The notes: generated by a model from the letters alone, not told the origin. A stretch of DNA of 64,000 nucleotides from Nocardioides jejuensis (GCF_004337475.1 NZ_SJZJ01000003.1:1-64000), one strand, 5' to 3'. Numbered from the stretch's first letter, positions 16,050-24,552 are shown. Program-made: numbers and translations.

Positions 16050-16670
16050 ATGCAGAGCCGAGCGACGGCAGACCTGGTGGCGATCCGCGCCACCGTCGTC
16101 GCTGCGCTGTCCCTGCTCCTGGCCACGGTCGCGCACGCCCTGGCCGGCGGTCTCCTGCCGGCCGTGTGGACGCTCGTGGCGATGTTCGTCCTCACGGGGG
16201 TCGGCGCCGCGCTCGCCCTCGACCGCCGGGCCTCCCGGACGCGCCTCGCGCTGCTGCTGATCGGTGGCCAGACGACCATCCACTTCGCGATGACAGCGCT
16301 CGCCGGTCACGGTGACGAGGGCGGTCTGCGTGCTACCACCGTGCACGGCGCCCTCGCCGACGCGGTCCACCACATCCTCGAGGACCTGTTCACCGACGGT
16401 CCGATGATGCTGGCCCACCTCGCAGCCGCCGCACTGACCGGCGTCCTGCTCGGTCGCGCCGAGCGTGCGCTCTGGCACGTGCTCGCCCTCCTGCGTCGTG
16501 CCACCGGACTCGTCGCGGTCGTCCTCCGCGCGGTGCCGGTCGTGACGTTTGCCCGCCCCGTCGCCCCGCGCACGGCGGTCACCACCGGCCCGCTGCGCCT
16601 CCAGTCACGTCTGCTCACCGGCTCCTCCGTCGTACGCCGGGGTCCTCCGGCTCTCCTCCCCGCCTGCTGA
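16050..16670 (+). CDS. Integral membrane protein upstream of PepSY gene
   Basis: About 206 residues from ATG 16050 (an in-frame GTG at 16017 is the alternative). Three to five hydrophobic helices are visible: ATVVAALSLLLATVAHALAGG, LVAMFVLTGVGAALAL, LALLLIGGQTTIHFAMTAL and LAHLAAAALTGVLLG. A histidine-containing loop (HGDEGG, VHGALADAVHH) could bind metal. No named family was recognised. It precedes the PepSY and cupredoxin-like genes on the same strand and may form a metal-handling unit with them; that is inference from neighbours. Confidence 0.65.
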   Translation: MQSRATADLVAIRATVVAALSLLLATVAHALAGGLLPAVWTLVAMFVLTGVGAALALDRRASRTRLALLLIGGQTTIHFAMTALAGHGDEGGLRATTVHGALADAVHHILEDLFTDGPMMLAHLAAAALTGVLLGRAERALWHVLALLRRATGLVAVVLRAVPVVTFARPVAPRTAVTTGPLRLQSRLLTGSSVVRRGPPALLPAC

Positions 16671-16760
16671 TCCCAGCAGTCCGGGCACCACGTCACCACA
16701 CCGCCCGGTGCGGCCGTTCCGGCCTGCCCTCGGGCGTCCCCACGTGCTCCCAGGAGAGTC

Positions 16761-18200
16761 ATGTCCGACACCCTCGTCGTCGACCCCGTCGACGACTCCA
16801 CCCCCACACCCGACCGGAAGGGGAAGCCCTCCGGCGGCCTCTTCCGCGCCTTCTGGCGCTGGCACTTCTACGCCAGCTTCGTCGTCATCCCCGTCCTGCT
16901 GGTGCTCGCGAGCACCGGCCTGATCTACCTGCTCCGGTTCCAGATCGAACCGCTGATGCACGCCGACGTCATGAAGGTCGACGTCCCGGCCGACGCCAGC
17001 CGCCTGTCGTACGACGACCAGGCCGCCGCCGTGCTGAAGGCCTACCCCGACGGCCGTATCGCCGCCGTCCTGGAGCCGTCGGCCCCGAACCGCTCGACCG
17101 ACTTCTCGCTCTCGACCGCCGCACCCGGCACGCCGAGCTGGGAGGACGACACCCTCCGCGAGGTGTACGTCGACCCGTACACCGGCAAGGTCCTCGGCGA
17201 GCTCAACCCCGACGACACCCTGTCCGGGTGGGCGAAGAACACCCACAAGGACATGATGCTCGGCACCAAGGGCCAGTACCTGATCGAGCTCGGCGCCTGC
17301 TGGGCGATCGTCATGGCCCTCACCGGCTACTACATGTACTGGAAGGGCCGCGCCGCCCGCGCCCGCCGCAAGCTCGCGAAGGCCAAGGGCGCCGCGCTGC
17401 GCCACAAGCACGCGACGGTCGGCCTCTTCGTCGGGGTCGGCCTCCTCGGCCTGGTCGTCTCCGGCCTGCCGTGGACCGTCTGGTGGGGCGGCCACGTCCA
17501 GACCTTTGCCACCAGCCAGGGCACGAGCATGTGGTCCTCCGACCCGGGCGCCCAGTCGGCTCCGCCAACGCTCGACGCCTCGATTCCGCACAGCCACAAC
17601 GTGCCGTGGGGTGCGGGCAAGAGCCCGGTGCCGACGTCCGCGCCGGAGCCCACGGATGCCACGCCCGTGGGTGTCGACGCGGCGGTCGCCGCAGCTGAAG
17701 CTCGCGGGCTGACCCACCCGATGACCGTCGCCGTCCCGGCCGATGCGGAGGGCGTCTACTCGGTCATGGGCTACGCCTTCAACGCCCCGAGCAAGGAGGC
17801 GACGGTCCACGTCGACCAGTTCACCGCCCAGCCCGTCGCGCAGTACGGGTACGGCGACTACTCCACGCTCGCCAAGGTGGTCGACCAGGGCATCGCGCTC
17901 CACGAGGGACGCCGCTTCGGCTCCCTGAACTTCGCCGCGACCGCCCTCTTCTGCCTCGCGGTGATCTTCATGTGCCTGGCCGGACCGCTCATGTGGTGGC
18001 GCCGTCGGCCGAAGGGCGCCTCGATGGGCGCACCGCGTGGCCGACTCAACGTCAGGACCGGCCGGCTGGCCGTCGTCGGCCTGATCGGGCTCGCCCTTGT
18101 CCTCCCGGTTTTCGGTGCTTCACTGGTCGCGGTCTTCGCGCTCGACCAGCTGGTGCTCCGCCGGGTCCCCCCGCTGAAGAACTTCTTCAACGTCGTCTGA
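16761..18200 (+). CDS. PepSY-associated TM domain protein
   Basis: A 479-residue membrane protein. After a hydrophilic start, FYASFVVIPVLLVLASTGLIYLL forms the first helix, followed by a PepSY-like extracellular segment (EVYVDPYTGKVLGE, residues about 130-145). Further helices lie near ALTGYYMYW and GLLGLVVSGLPWTVWWGG, and a C-terminal pair ends with LMWWRRRPKG. This four-helix PepSY_TM layout is shared by putative iron-siderophore reductases and copper-associated membrane proteins. It is followed 20 bases later by the cupredoxin-like lipoprotein, suggesting extracytoplasmic metal or redox chemistry. The exact role is unknown. Confidence 0.85.
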   Translation: MSDTLVVDPVDDSTPTPDRKGKPSGGLFRAFWRWHFYASFVVIPVLLVLASTGLIYLLRFQIEPLMHADVMKVDVPADASRLSYDDQAAAVLKAYPDGRIAAVLEPSAPNRSTDFSLSTAAPGTPSWEDDTLREVYVDPYTGKVLGELNPDDTLSGWAKNTHKDMMLGTKGQYLIELGACWAIVMALTGYYMYWKGRAARARRKLAKAKGAALRHKHATVGLFVGVGLLGLVVSGLPWTVWWGGHVQTFATSQGTSMWSSDPGAQSAPPTLDASIPHSHNVPWGAGKSPVPTSAPEPTDATPVGVDAAVAAAEARGLTHPMTVAVPADAEGVYSVMGYAFNAPSKEATVHVDQFTAQPVAQYGYGDYSTLAKVVDQGIALHEGRRFGSLNFAATALFCLAVIFMCLAGPLMWWRRRPKGASMGAPRGRLNVRTGRLAVVGLIGLALVLPVFGASLVAVFALDQLVLRRVPPLKNFFNVV

Positions 18201-18220
18201 AACCCCTCGAAAGGAACACC

Positions 18221-18622
18221 ATGCGTATCGCACTCACCGCCCTGGCCCTCACCGGAACCCTCGCCCTTGCCGCGTGCGCGAGCGAAGGCACCACCGACAC
18301 CACGCCGTCGGCTTCGCCGACGTCGACCTCCTCGATGTCGCCGAGCGACTCGGCGGCTCCGGCCAAGGTCATCGACATCACCGTCAAGGACGGCAAGCCG
18401 ACCCCCAACGGCGCGACCATCAAGGTCCCCGTCGGCAAGCCGATCGAGCTCCGCGTCACCGCCGACGCACCCGGCGAGCTCCACATCCACACGACCCCGG
18501 CGCACGCACTCGAGTACACGAAGGGCGTCAGCTCGATCACCATCACGATCCCGCGCCCGGGCGTCGTCGAGACCGAGCTCGAGCAGACCGGCACTCTCGT
18601 CGCCAACCTCGAAGCCGAGTGA
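18221..18622 (+). CDS. Cupredoxin-like lipoprotein
   Basis: 133 residues. The signal MRIALTALALTGTLALAAC ends in a lipobox with Cys19, followed by a Ser/Thr/Pro-rich linker and a beta-rich domain of about 85 residues. That domain starts at IDITVKDGKPTPNG, has the cupredoxin-like turn VPVGKPIELRVTAD, and a histidine-containing loop ELHIHTTPAH. This resembles EfeO/CopC-type cupredoxin folds, but a full type 1 copper ligand set (Cys, Met) is not visible. AAAGGA at 18210-18215 is the ribosome site. It lies 20 bases after the PepSY gene, so probably one operon. Confidence 0.75.
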   Translation: MRIALTALALTGTLALAACASEGTTDTTPSASPTSTSSMSPSDSAAPAKVIDITVKDGKPTPNGATIKVPVGKPIELRVTADAPGELHIHTTPAHALEYTKGVSSITITIPRPGVVETELEQTGTLVANLEAE

Positions 18623-18628
18623 ACTGAA

Positions 18629-18767
18629 CGTCCGGTGGCGGCACGCCTGTGCCGCCACCGGACGGCCTCACGAGTGGGGGTCTTCTCGTGAATACGACAC
18701 ACCTGTGTCGTCGTCACGGGAAGGCCCCCATTCGCACGTCCCGGTGTTGGCGACACACCCGAGTCGC
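18629..18767. repeat. Family 2 repeat, copy A: three CGACAC-N4-GTGTCG palindromes at 56-bp spacing
   Basis: Three dyads have centres at 18646.5, 18702.5 and 18758.5, exactly 56 bases apart. The first is a perfect 16-bp stem with a GCCT loop (18629-18644 with 18649-18664). The second, CGACAC-ACCT-GTGTCG (18695-18710), is nested in a longer stem: 18675-18691 pairs with 18714-18730 at all 17 positions if two G-U pairs are allowed. The third is CGACAC-ACCC-GAGTCG (18751-18766), with one mismatch. The element fills the gap between the convergent lipoprotein and nickel transporter genes. Copy B is at 30242. Confidence 0.85.
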
Positions 18768-18798
18768 GTTCGCGAGCTGCGTCAGCCGGGAGCGACCG

Positions 18799-19872
18799 TC
18801 AGGCGTCGGCAGTGGCGCGGCGCGCGCGGGCAGCGCCGACGACGGTGACGCCCGTCGCCCAGACCGCGACGAAGACAGCCACGATCGCGAAGCCGACGTA
18901 GTCGAGGTTGACCTTCTCGACCCAGGTCAGCCACGCGGGGCTGAGCTCGTCCGCGACGAGCTGCAGCAGCAGCACCGTGCCGATGGTGAGCGCGATCAGC
19001 ACGGAGAGCGTCGTGACCACCATGTTGTAGACGATCCGGCGCGCGGGGTCGAGCGACGACCACTCGTACGCGCGCGACATGACCACACCGTCGATGCTGT
19101 CGCCGAGCACCATGCCGGCGGTGAAGAGGACCGGCAGCACCATGACGGCGTACCAGGGCAGGGCGTACGCCGCGGTGCCGCCCGCCAGGACCAGCAGCGC
19201 GATCTGCGTGGCCGTGTCGAACCCGAGGCCCATCAGCAGACCGGCCGGGTAGAGGTGCCACGGCTTGTCGATGCGCCGTGTGACCCGGCCGAAGATCCGC
19301 GCCAGGAAGCCGCGGTTGTGCAGGTGGTGCTCGAGCTGGTGCTCGTCGAACGTGCCTGCGTGGAGGTGGCGCCGCGCGTGGATGATGCCGCCGAGCGCGC
19401 TGAGGTTCATCAGGCCGACGATGACGAGGAAGAGGCCGGCCGCCGAGGAGCCGATCACGCCGAGCGCGTGCTGCAGCGAGGAGTCGGCGTCCTGGACCGG
19501 GCCGGCGATCGCCGTCACGCCGAGCGCGATGACCGCGGCCAGGCCGAAGACGACACTCGAGTGACCGAGCGCGAACCAGAGCCCCGTCGAACGCGCCGCC
19601 TTGCCCTCACCGACGAGCTTGCGCGTCGCGTTGTCGATGATCGCGATGTGGTCGGCGTCGAACGCGTGCCGCGCCCCGAGCAGGAACGCCGTCAGCCCCA
19701 CGCCGACGCCGAACACGCCGGCATCGCCGATGCGGTAGTCCTGCGGGACGACGACCAGCAGGAGCGTGCCCCAGCCGACGACGTTCAGCACCACGATCGT
19801 GAGCAGCATGCCGACGACCTGGCGGCGAGAGTGCGCCGCGCTGGGTCGCTGGTGCTCGTGCATGCGGGCCAT
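18799..19872 (-). CDS. Nickel/cobalt transporter, NiCoT (HoxN/NixA) family
   Basis: About 357 residues and eight predicted helices. The family signature HAFDADHI lies in helix II, and the LGFDTATQIALL motif in the central region. These are the metal-selectivity elements of NiCoT secondary permeases. A His-rich N-terminus (MHEHQRPSAAH) and loop (HARRHLHAGTFDEHQLEHHLH) could collect metal. The start is ATG 19872 or 19863; a longer frame from 19896 would run through the Nur-box-like operator and is unlikely. The operator points to nickel rather than cobalt as the regulated substrate. It is convergent with the cupredoxin gene, with a family 2 repeat between. Confidence 0.92.
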   Translation of the reverse strand: MARMHEHQRPSAAHSRRQVVGMLLTIVVLNVVGWGTLLLVVVPQDYRIGDAGVFGVGVGLTAFLLGARHAFDADHIAIIDNATRKLVGEGKAARSTGLWFALGHSSVVFGLAAVIALGVTAIAGPVQDADSSLQHALGVIGSSAAGLFLVIVGLMNLSALGGIIHARRHLHAGTFDEHQLEHHLHNRGFLARIFGRVTRRIDKPWHLYPAGLLMGLGFDTATQIALLVLAGGTAAYALPWYAVMVLPVLFTAGMVLGDSIDGVVMSRAYEWSSLDPARRIVYNMVVTTLSVLIALTIGTVLLLQLVADELSPAWLTWVEKVNLDYVGFAIVAVFVAVWATGVTVVGAARARRATADA

Positions 19873-19876
19873 CTTA

Positions 19877-19893
19877 TTGCCAATGACTTGCAA
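19877..19893 (-). promoter_or_regulatory. Nur box (nickel-responsive Fur-family operator)
   Basis: On the minus strand the sequence is TTGCAA-GTCAT-TGGCAA, a match to the Streptomyces Nur consensus tTGCaa-N5-ttGCAA with one deviation. It ends 4-14 bases upstream of the candidate start codons of the nickel transporter. A nickel-loaded Nur protein here would block transcription or initiation, giving repression when nickel is plentiful. The nur gene itself is not in the window. Confidence 0.7.
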
Positions 19894-19906
19894 CAAGGCG
19901 GTCGGG

Positions 19907-20773
19907 CTACTTCAGTAGCTTGGACATCCGCCGGTCAGCGAGCGGCTTGCCGCCGGTCTGGCAGGTGGCGCAGTACTGCAGGCTCGAGTCCGCGAAGCTC
20001 ACCTCGCGCACCGTGTCGCCGCAGACGGGGCACGCCTGACCGGTGCGGCCGTGGACGGCCATGTTGCTCTTCTTCTCGCCCTTGAGCTCCGACGCGGCCA
20101 GTCCGCGCGAACGCTCGACGGCCTCGCCGACGGTCCCCCGGATCGCGTCGTACAGCGTCACGAGGTCGTCGCCCTCGATCGACGAGGCCGGCTTGTACGG
20201 CGACATCCGCGCCGCGTGCAGGATCTCGTCGGAGTAGGCGTTGCCGATGCCGGCGATCGTGCCCTGGTGCCGCAGCACGCCCTTGATCTGCTTGCGCCCC
20301 TCCCGCTGGAGGATCTCGCCGAGGACGTCGACGGTGAAGGCGTCCGCGAGCGGGTCAGGCCCGAGAGAGGCGATGCCCGGCACGTCCTGCGGGTCGCGGA
20401 CGACGTACAGCGCGAGGCTCTTCTTCGTGCCCGCCTCGGTGATGTCCAGCCCGGAGTCGTCGTCGAGGACGATGCGCGCCGCCAGCGGCGACTTCGAGTT
20501 GGGGCGGGCCGGCAGCGCGGGGACGGAGTCCTTCCAGCGGATCCACCCGGCACGCGCGAGGTGGATGCAGAGGTGCAGGCCGCCCGCCTCGATGTCGAGA
20601 AACTTGCCGTGCCGGCTGACGCCATCGACGAACGCACCGGACAGCGCCGCCAGCGGCGGGTCGAACGTCTTGAGCGCCATGAACGCCGTGAGGTCGACGC
20701 GCACGATCGCCCGGCCGTCGAGGCGGCCGGCGAGGTCCTGGGCGAGGGCTTCCACCTCGGGCAGCTCGGGCAT
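19907..20773 (-). CDS. Fpg/Nei family DNA glycosylase
   Basis: A 288-residue base-excision repair enzyme. It starts PELPEV after Met removal, so Pro2 is the catalytic nucleophile and Glu3 its partner. HGKFLD places the conserved beta-hairpin lysine at residue 57. The helix-two-turn-helix region includes GIGNAYSDEILH. The C-terminus has a four-cysteine zinc finger (CPVC and CATC, QTGG). It removes oxidised bases and nicks the abasic site. The Nei-like lineage is possible, since actinobacteria carry several paralogues. The gene ends 14 bases before the Nur box of the nickel transporter. Confidence 0.92.
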   Translation of the reverse strand: MPELPEVEALAQDLAGRLDGRAIVRVDLTAFMALKTFDPPLAALSGAFVDGVSRHGKFLDIEAGGLHLCIHLARAGWIRWKDSVPALPARPNSKSPLAARIVLDDDSGLDITEAGTKKSLALYVVRDPQDVPGIASLGPDPLADAFTVDVLGEILQREGRKQIKGVLRHQGTIAGIGNAYSDEILHAARMSPYKPASSIEGDDLVTLYDAIRGTVGEAVERSRGLAASELKGEKKSNMAVHGRTGQACPVCGDTVREVSFADSSLQYCATCQTGGKPLADRRMSKLLK

Positions 20774-20801
20774 GCCCGCATCCTAGATTCGCGCTGCGAC
20801 A

Positions 20802-21140
20802 ATGGGGCTCATGATCCCCACCGTCTCCCTCGACCAGGTCCCCCACCCGCTCCCCGAGGGCCTGCACGTGCTCGACGTACGCGAGCCCGAGGAGTGGGCA
20901 CACGGGCACATCGAGGGCGCGCTGCACGTGCCGCTCGGCATCCTGCCGGCGCGCTTCTCCGAGCTGCCCGACGGCCAGACGCTCGTCGTCTGCAAGGTGG
21001 GCGGCCGCTCCGCGCAGGCCGTGATGTGGCTGCAGCGCCAGGGGCTCGACGTCGTGAACCTCGACGGCGGCATGCTCGACTGGGAGGCTGCCGGACGCCC
21101 GATGGTCAGCGAGACGGGCGCCGCGCCGTTCATTGCGTGA
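20802..21140 (+). CDS. Single-domain rhodanese-like protein
   Basis: A 112-residue protein covering one rhodanese domain: LDVREPEEWAHGHIEGALHVPLG in pieces, and the active loop CKVGGRS, whose cysteine carries the persulfide (Cys64 from ATG 20802, Cys61 from the alternative ATG 20811). The C-terminal NLDGGMLDWEAAG is typical of GlpE/PspE-type enzymes. It is cytoplasmic and a likely sulfur carrier or thiosulfate/persulfide sulfurtransferase. It is divergent from the glycosylase gene over 28 bases. Confidence 0.92.
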   Translation: MGLMIPTVSLDQVPHPLPEGLHVLDVREPEEWAHGHIEGALHVPLGILPARFSELPDGQTLVVCKVGGRSAQAVMWLQRQGLDVVNLDGGMLDWEAAGRPMVSETGAAPFIA

Positions 21141-21225
21141 ATCAACCAATCAATTCGGCGGAAACCCGGACGCGGAGGTGAAGCTCCCGCGAGGATGAGG
21201 CGACTTTTCCTCGGACAGGAGCTCC

Positions 21226-21876
21226 ATGAACACCCTCGCTCGTCTCGGCGCACTCGCTGGCACTGCCGCGCTCACCCTCGGCCTGGCGGGTCCCGCCCTC
21301 GCCGACACCTTCACGTACTACGACAAGGCCGGCGACGTGTGGGCCGACACCTGCACGTACCCGGCTGACGACCCGATGGCCGACGGCGAGTGCACCGACG
21401 CCCGCGACAGCACGATCGCCGAGGGTGACGTGATTGCCGCGTCGATCCAGCACAACGCGCGCAAGATCGTGCTCCGGGTCCGTTACCGCGAGCTGACCCG
21501 GGACACCGACTTCCACGTCTTCCTCGGCGACATCCGCACCAACGAGCACCTCCACCGTGGCGTCGCCGTCGGTTACGACTCCGAAGAGGGTGTGTCGTTC
21601 GCGGATCTGTTCCGGATGAGCGACGGCAACGACGTTCGCTGCAGCCTCGGCCGCACCGTCGACTTCACCAACAACCTGATCGAGGTCCGCATCCCGCGCG
21701 GCTGCCTGTCCAGCCCGCGCTGGATCCAGGCGGGCATGGGGCACCTGCGGTTCTCCGAGACCGAGGGAACCGCCGAGGACGGCACCTCGACCGTAACCGA
21801 GGCGACGTACTTCGACGACGCACTGTCGGGCTACTACAGCACCACGAAGATGAGCCCGAAGCTCTTCCGCAACTGA
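21226..21876 (+). CDS. Secreted protein of unknown function
   Basis: 216 residues with a clear Sec signal peptide (MNTLARLGALAGTAALTLGLAGPALA, cleavage near residue 26). The mature part of about 190 residues has four or more cysteines (WADTCTYP, DGECTDA, DVRCSLG, RGCLSS) that could form two disulfides. It has beta-rich blocks such as KIVLRVRYRELT, and ends in KLFRN. I recognise no domain. A GGAGCTCC segment before the ATG contains the ribosome site. Homologous secreted beta-sandwich proteins occur in related genera, but without function. Confidence 0.75.
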   Translation: MNTLARLGALAGTAALTLGLAGPALADTFTYYDKAGDVWADTCTYPADDPMADGECTDARDSTIAEGDVIAASIQHNARKIVLRVRYRELTRDTDFHVFLGDIRTNEHLHRGVAVGYDSEEGVSFADLFRMSDGNDVRCSLGRTVDFTNNLIEVRIPRGCLSSPRWIQAGMGHLRFSETEGTAEDGTSTVTEATYFDDALSGYYSTTKMSPKLFRN

Positions 21877-21901
21877 GAGCACTCCTCGCTGCCGGTCGTC
21901 C

Positions 21902-22609
21902 TCACCCGAGGGCGGCCGGCAGCGGCGTTTTCAGGGCCGTCCGGAGCCGGCGCAGGTACGTCGCGCGCGGGATCTCCACGACGCCGAGCGTCGCGAGGTG
22001 GTCGGTGCGCCACTGGACGTCGAGCAGCCGCTGGTCGGCGTACGGGTCCGTGCCGCCGGCCGTGAGCAGGTCGACGAGCCCCACGAGGGCCACCTTCGAC
22101 GCGTCGCGCTGGCGGTGGAACATCGACTCCCCCGCGAACAGGCCGCCGATCGCCAGGCCGTAGAGGCCGCCCGCGAGCTGGCCGTCGCGCCAGGCCTCGA
22201 CCGAGTGCGCCCAGCCGAGCTCGTGCAGCGCGGTGTAGGCCGCGATGAACTCCTCGGTGATCCAGAAGCCGTCGCGCTCCGGATCCCCGCACGCGCGCAT
22301 GACCTCCTCGAACGCCGTGTCGACGCGGATCTCGAAGTGCTTGCACGACTTCCGCAACGAGGCGGTGACCCGCAGCCCGCCGAGCGGCAGAACGCCCCGC
22401 TGCTGTGGCGAGAACCAGCCCATCGGGTCCTCGTCGTCCAGGGGCATCGGGAAGAGCCCCGAGCGGTACGCCGAGAGCAGCGTGCCCGGCGCCAGGTCAG
22501 CGCCGATCGCCACCAGATCGTCGTCCGCCCAGTCCGCGACGCGCGCCGGATCCGGGAAGTGCCACGGCGATCGCGGTGGCTCGACCGGCCCCTGCCCAGC
22601 GCTGTTCAC
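21902..22609 (-). CDS. aat: Leucyl/phenylalanyl-tRNA-protein transferase
   Basis: 235 residues from GTG 22609. It transfers Leu or Phe from tRNA to N-terminal Arg or Lys of proteins, marking them for ClpS/ClpAP-type degradation (N-end rule). Family blocks are WFSPQQRGVLPL, FWITEEFIAAYTALHELGWAHSVEAW in pieces, GGLYGLAIGGLFAGESMFH, and RQRDASKVALVGL. The length matches the family. It is divergent from the EcsC-family gene, with 43 bases between starts, and convergent with the secreted-protein gene. Confidence 0.95.
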   Translation of the reverse strand: MNSAGQGPVEPPRSPWHFPDPARVADWADDDLVAIGADLAPGTLLSAYRSGLFPMPLDDEDPMGWFSPQQRGVLPLGGLRVTASLRKSCKHFEIRVDTAFEEVMRACGDPERDGFWITEEFIAAYTALHELGWAHSVEAWRDGQLAGGLYGLAIGGLFAGESMFHRQRDASKVALVGLVDLLTAGGTDPYADQRLLDVQWRTDHLATLGVVEIPRATYLRRLRTALKTPLPAALG

Positions 22610-22652
22610 ACCGGCATGCTGGCAGATCCGGCCAGCACGTACGATCCCCGCC

Positions 22653-23339
22653 ATGGGACTCGGAAGCACGGCTGGCCGCACGGTGGGACGCAAGCTCGCC
22701 CCGCGGGCCACGCACAACTTCGTCCGCGAGGCGATGGAGAAGGCGATCGCCGGCGTCGGACCGCTGCGCCCCGTCTCCCGCACGGCCGCGAAGAAGCTGG
22801 CCGACGCCCACGGTGATGTGGAGAAGGCGGCACATGCGGTGATCCGCAGCCACGTCGCGTACGCAAGTGCCCAGGGCTTCGTGACCAACATCGGCGGCCT
22901 GATGACCGCGATCGCGGCGATCCCGGCCAACCTCGCCGGACTGACCCTGGTGCAGGTGCGCATGGTCGCGGCCATCGCGCACGTCCACGGCCATGACCTG
23001 GACGACCCCAAGGTCCGGGCCGCTGTGGTCGCCACCCTGCTCGGCGAGGAGTCGGTGAAGAAGGCGGTCAAGAAGGGCAAGCTGCCCGCGCGACCCCTCG
23101 CCCTCGCCACCGGCACCGACCTGGAGCCGGCCCTCGAGCACGCGCTCAGCATCGAGATCTCGAGCGAGCTGCTCGCGCGCATGGCCGGCAAGCGGATCGC
23201 GACGACGGCCGGCAAGCGCATCCCGGTCCTCGGCGGCGTGGTCGGCATGACCGCCGACGGATTCGCCACCTGGCAGCTGGGCCGGTTCGCCGCACGCGAA
23301 TTCGCCGGAGCGAACGTCAAGACCGCCCGTCAGCGCTGA
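22653..23339 (+). CDS. EcsC family protein
   Basis: 228 residues from ATG 22653. The protein has the amphipathic/hydrophobic profile of the EcsC family: a basic N-terminus, a hydrophobic centre NIGGLMTAIAAIPANLAGLTLVQ, then MVAAIAHVHGHDLDDPKVRAAVVATLLG in pieces, and a glycine-rich end IPVLGGVVGMTADG. EcsC proteins associate with ABC exporters in Bacillus, but their biochemical role is unclear, and no ABC exporter is adjacent here. It is convergent with the sulfotransferase gene, with an 10-base gap. Confidence 0.8.
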   Translation: MGLGSTAGRTVGRKLAPRATHNFVREAMEKAIAGVGPLRPVSRTAAKKLADAHGDVEKAAHAVIRSHVAYASAQGFVTNIGGLMTAIAAIPANLAGLTLVQVRMVAAIAHVHGHDLDDPKVRAAVVATLLGEESVKKAVKKGKLPARPLALATGTDLEPALEHALSIEISSELLARMAGKRIATTAGKRIPVLGGVVGMTADGFATWQLGRFAAREFAGANVKTARQR

Positions 23340-23349
23340 CGACGTCGGG

Positions 23350-24552
23350 TCAGGCCGGGCCCTGCGACCGCTTGTAGCGCTCGATCGCACGGCGGCCCCA
23401 GGCCCGCTTGCTGGCGAACTCGTAGGCCCGCACCTTGCTGCGCTCCTTGAACGGAAGCTCGGCCTTGTGCAGCGCAGCGCGCGCCTCGGCCAGCTCGGCA
23501 CGCAGGTCCGCCTCGACCTCGCGCAGCCGGGATGCCTCGACCAGCACCGCGGTCAGGGCCTCGACGGCCGCGTTGGCGACCTGCCGCTCGCGCGGGCGGT
23601 CCGGGTCGGCGTACTCCGTCTTCGCGGGGGCCGGCGTCAGGTCGGCGAGGTCGCCGACGACGCCGTAGCCGCGCTCCTGGAGCGTGGCGATCCAGCCCCG
23701 CGCGAGGGCGTCGGCCCACGCCCACACTTCCGTCGGTACGCCGAGGCGCGGCGAGTCCGTGCGGAGCGCGAGGGTGCGGTGTGCCAGCAGCTCGCGGACG
23801 AGCACGCGGTAGTGCGCCGGCGGCACGACCTTGGTCGCGGCCCGGTTGAGGCGACGCAGCAGCGCCGTCTCCGGGACGCCCATGGACGGGTTCGCCCGCT
23901 CGGTGAAGAGCTCGAACTTGTAGTCCGCCAGCCCGAAGGCCTCGACGAAGCGCTGCCAGAGAAGGTCGCGCGGAGCGCCCGGCCCGGGCACGGTGATGAG
24001 GGTGACCTGGTCGGCGGGGAGGTCTGCGGCCCAGCGACCGAGGATCGCCGGCACGTCCTGCGCGTCCCAGAACCAGGGCGCGATCTTGCCGGGGCGCTCG
24101 GGGTCCTGGATCTGCTCGAGGAAGCTGCCGTAGCGGATGCCGCGACGGTGCTTGACGTTCTCCTGCCACTCCGCCGGGATCTGGCGGACCAGGTCGCGGA
24201 CGGACGCGAGGACGCGCACCTCGCGCTCCGGGTGGCCCAGCGAGGCCAGCGCCCGGGTGACATCGGCCGGCTTGGCCGTCGCCAGGATCTCGTGGCTGAT
24301 GATCACCGGGCCGTCCCACTCGCGGACCCGCGTCGCGAGCGCGTCCCAGGCGCCGACGGCCTCCTTCTCGAGGCCACCCCACGGAAGCCGCATCAGGTCG
24401 AGCGCCGCGAGGAACTGACCGTCGAACCGGTCCGCCGGGTAGAGCAGGCCCTGCGAGGCGAGCCGGTCACGGTTGCCGAAGAGCACGTCCTGGAGGTACG
24501 ACGTGCCGGTCTTCGGCGTACCGACATGGAGGTAGATCGGCCCCTTGGTCAC
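23350..24552 (-). CDS. Sulfotransferase family protein with C-terminal coiled coil
   Basis: 400 residues from GTG 24552, which overlaps the upstream stop as GTGA. The N-terminus IYLHVGTPKTGTSYLQ is the 5'-phosphosulfate-binding loop of PAPS sulfotransferases, with Lys14 as the catalytic/binding lysine. A 3'-phosphate motif is likely around VRVLASVRDLVRQ. The last 90 residues are a charged coiled coil (EVEADLRAELAEARAALHKAEL) followed by a basic tail, an arrangement seen in actinobacterial cell-surface carbohydrate sulfotransferases. The acceptor is unknown. It is paired with the unknown 325-residue gene upstream. Confidence 0.82.
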   Translation of the reverse strand: MTKGPIYLHVGTPKTGTSYLQDVLFGNRDRLASQGLLYPADRFDGQFLAALDLMRLPWGGLEKEAVGAWDALATRVREWDGPVIISHEILATAKPADVTRALASLGHPEREVRVLASVRDLVRQIPAEWQENVKHRRGIRYGSFLEQIQDPERPGKIAPWFWDAQDVPAILGRWAADLPADQVTLITVPGPGAPRDLLWQRFVEAFGLADYKFELFTERANPSMGVPETALLRRLNRAATKVVPPAHYRVLVRELLAHRTLALRTDSPRLGVPTEVWAWADALARGWIATLQERGYGVVGDLADLTPAPAKTEYADPDRPRERQVANAAVEALTAVLVEASRLREVEADLRAELAEARAALHKAELPFKERSKVRAYEFASKRAWGRRAIERYKRSQGPA

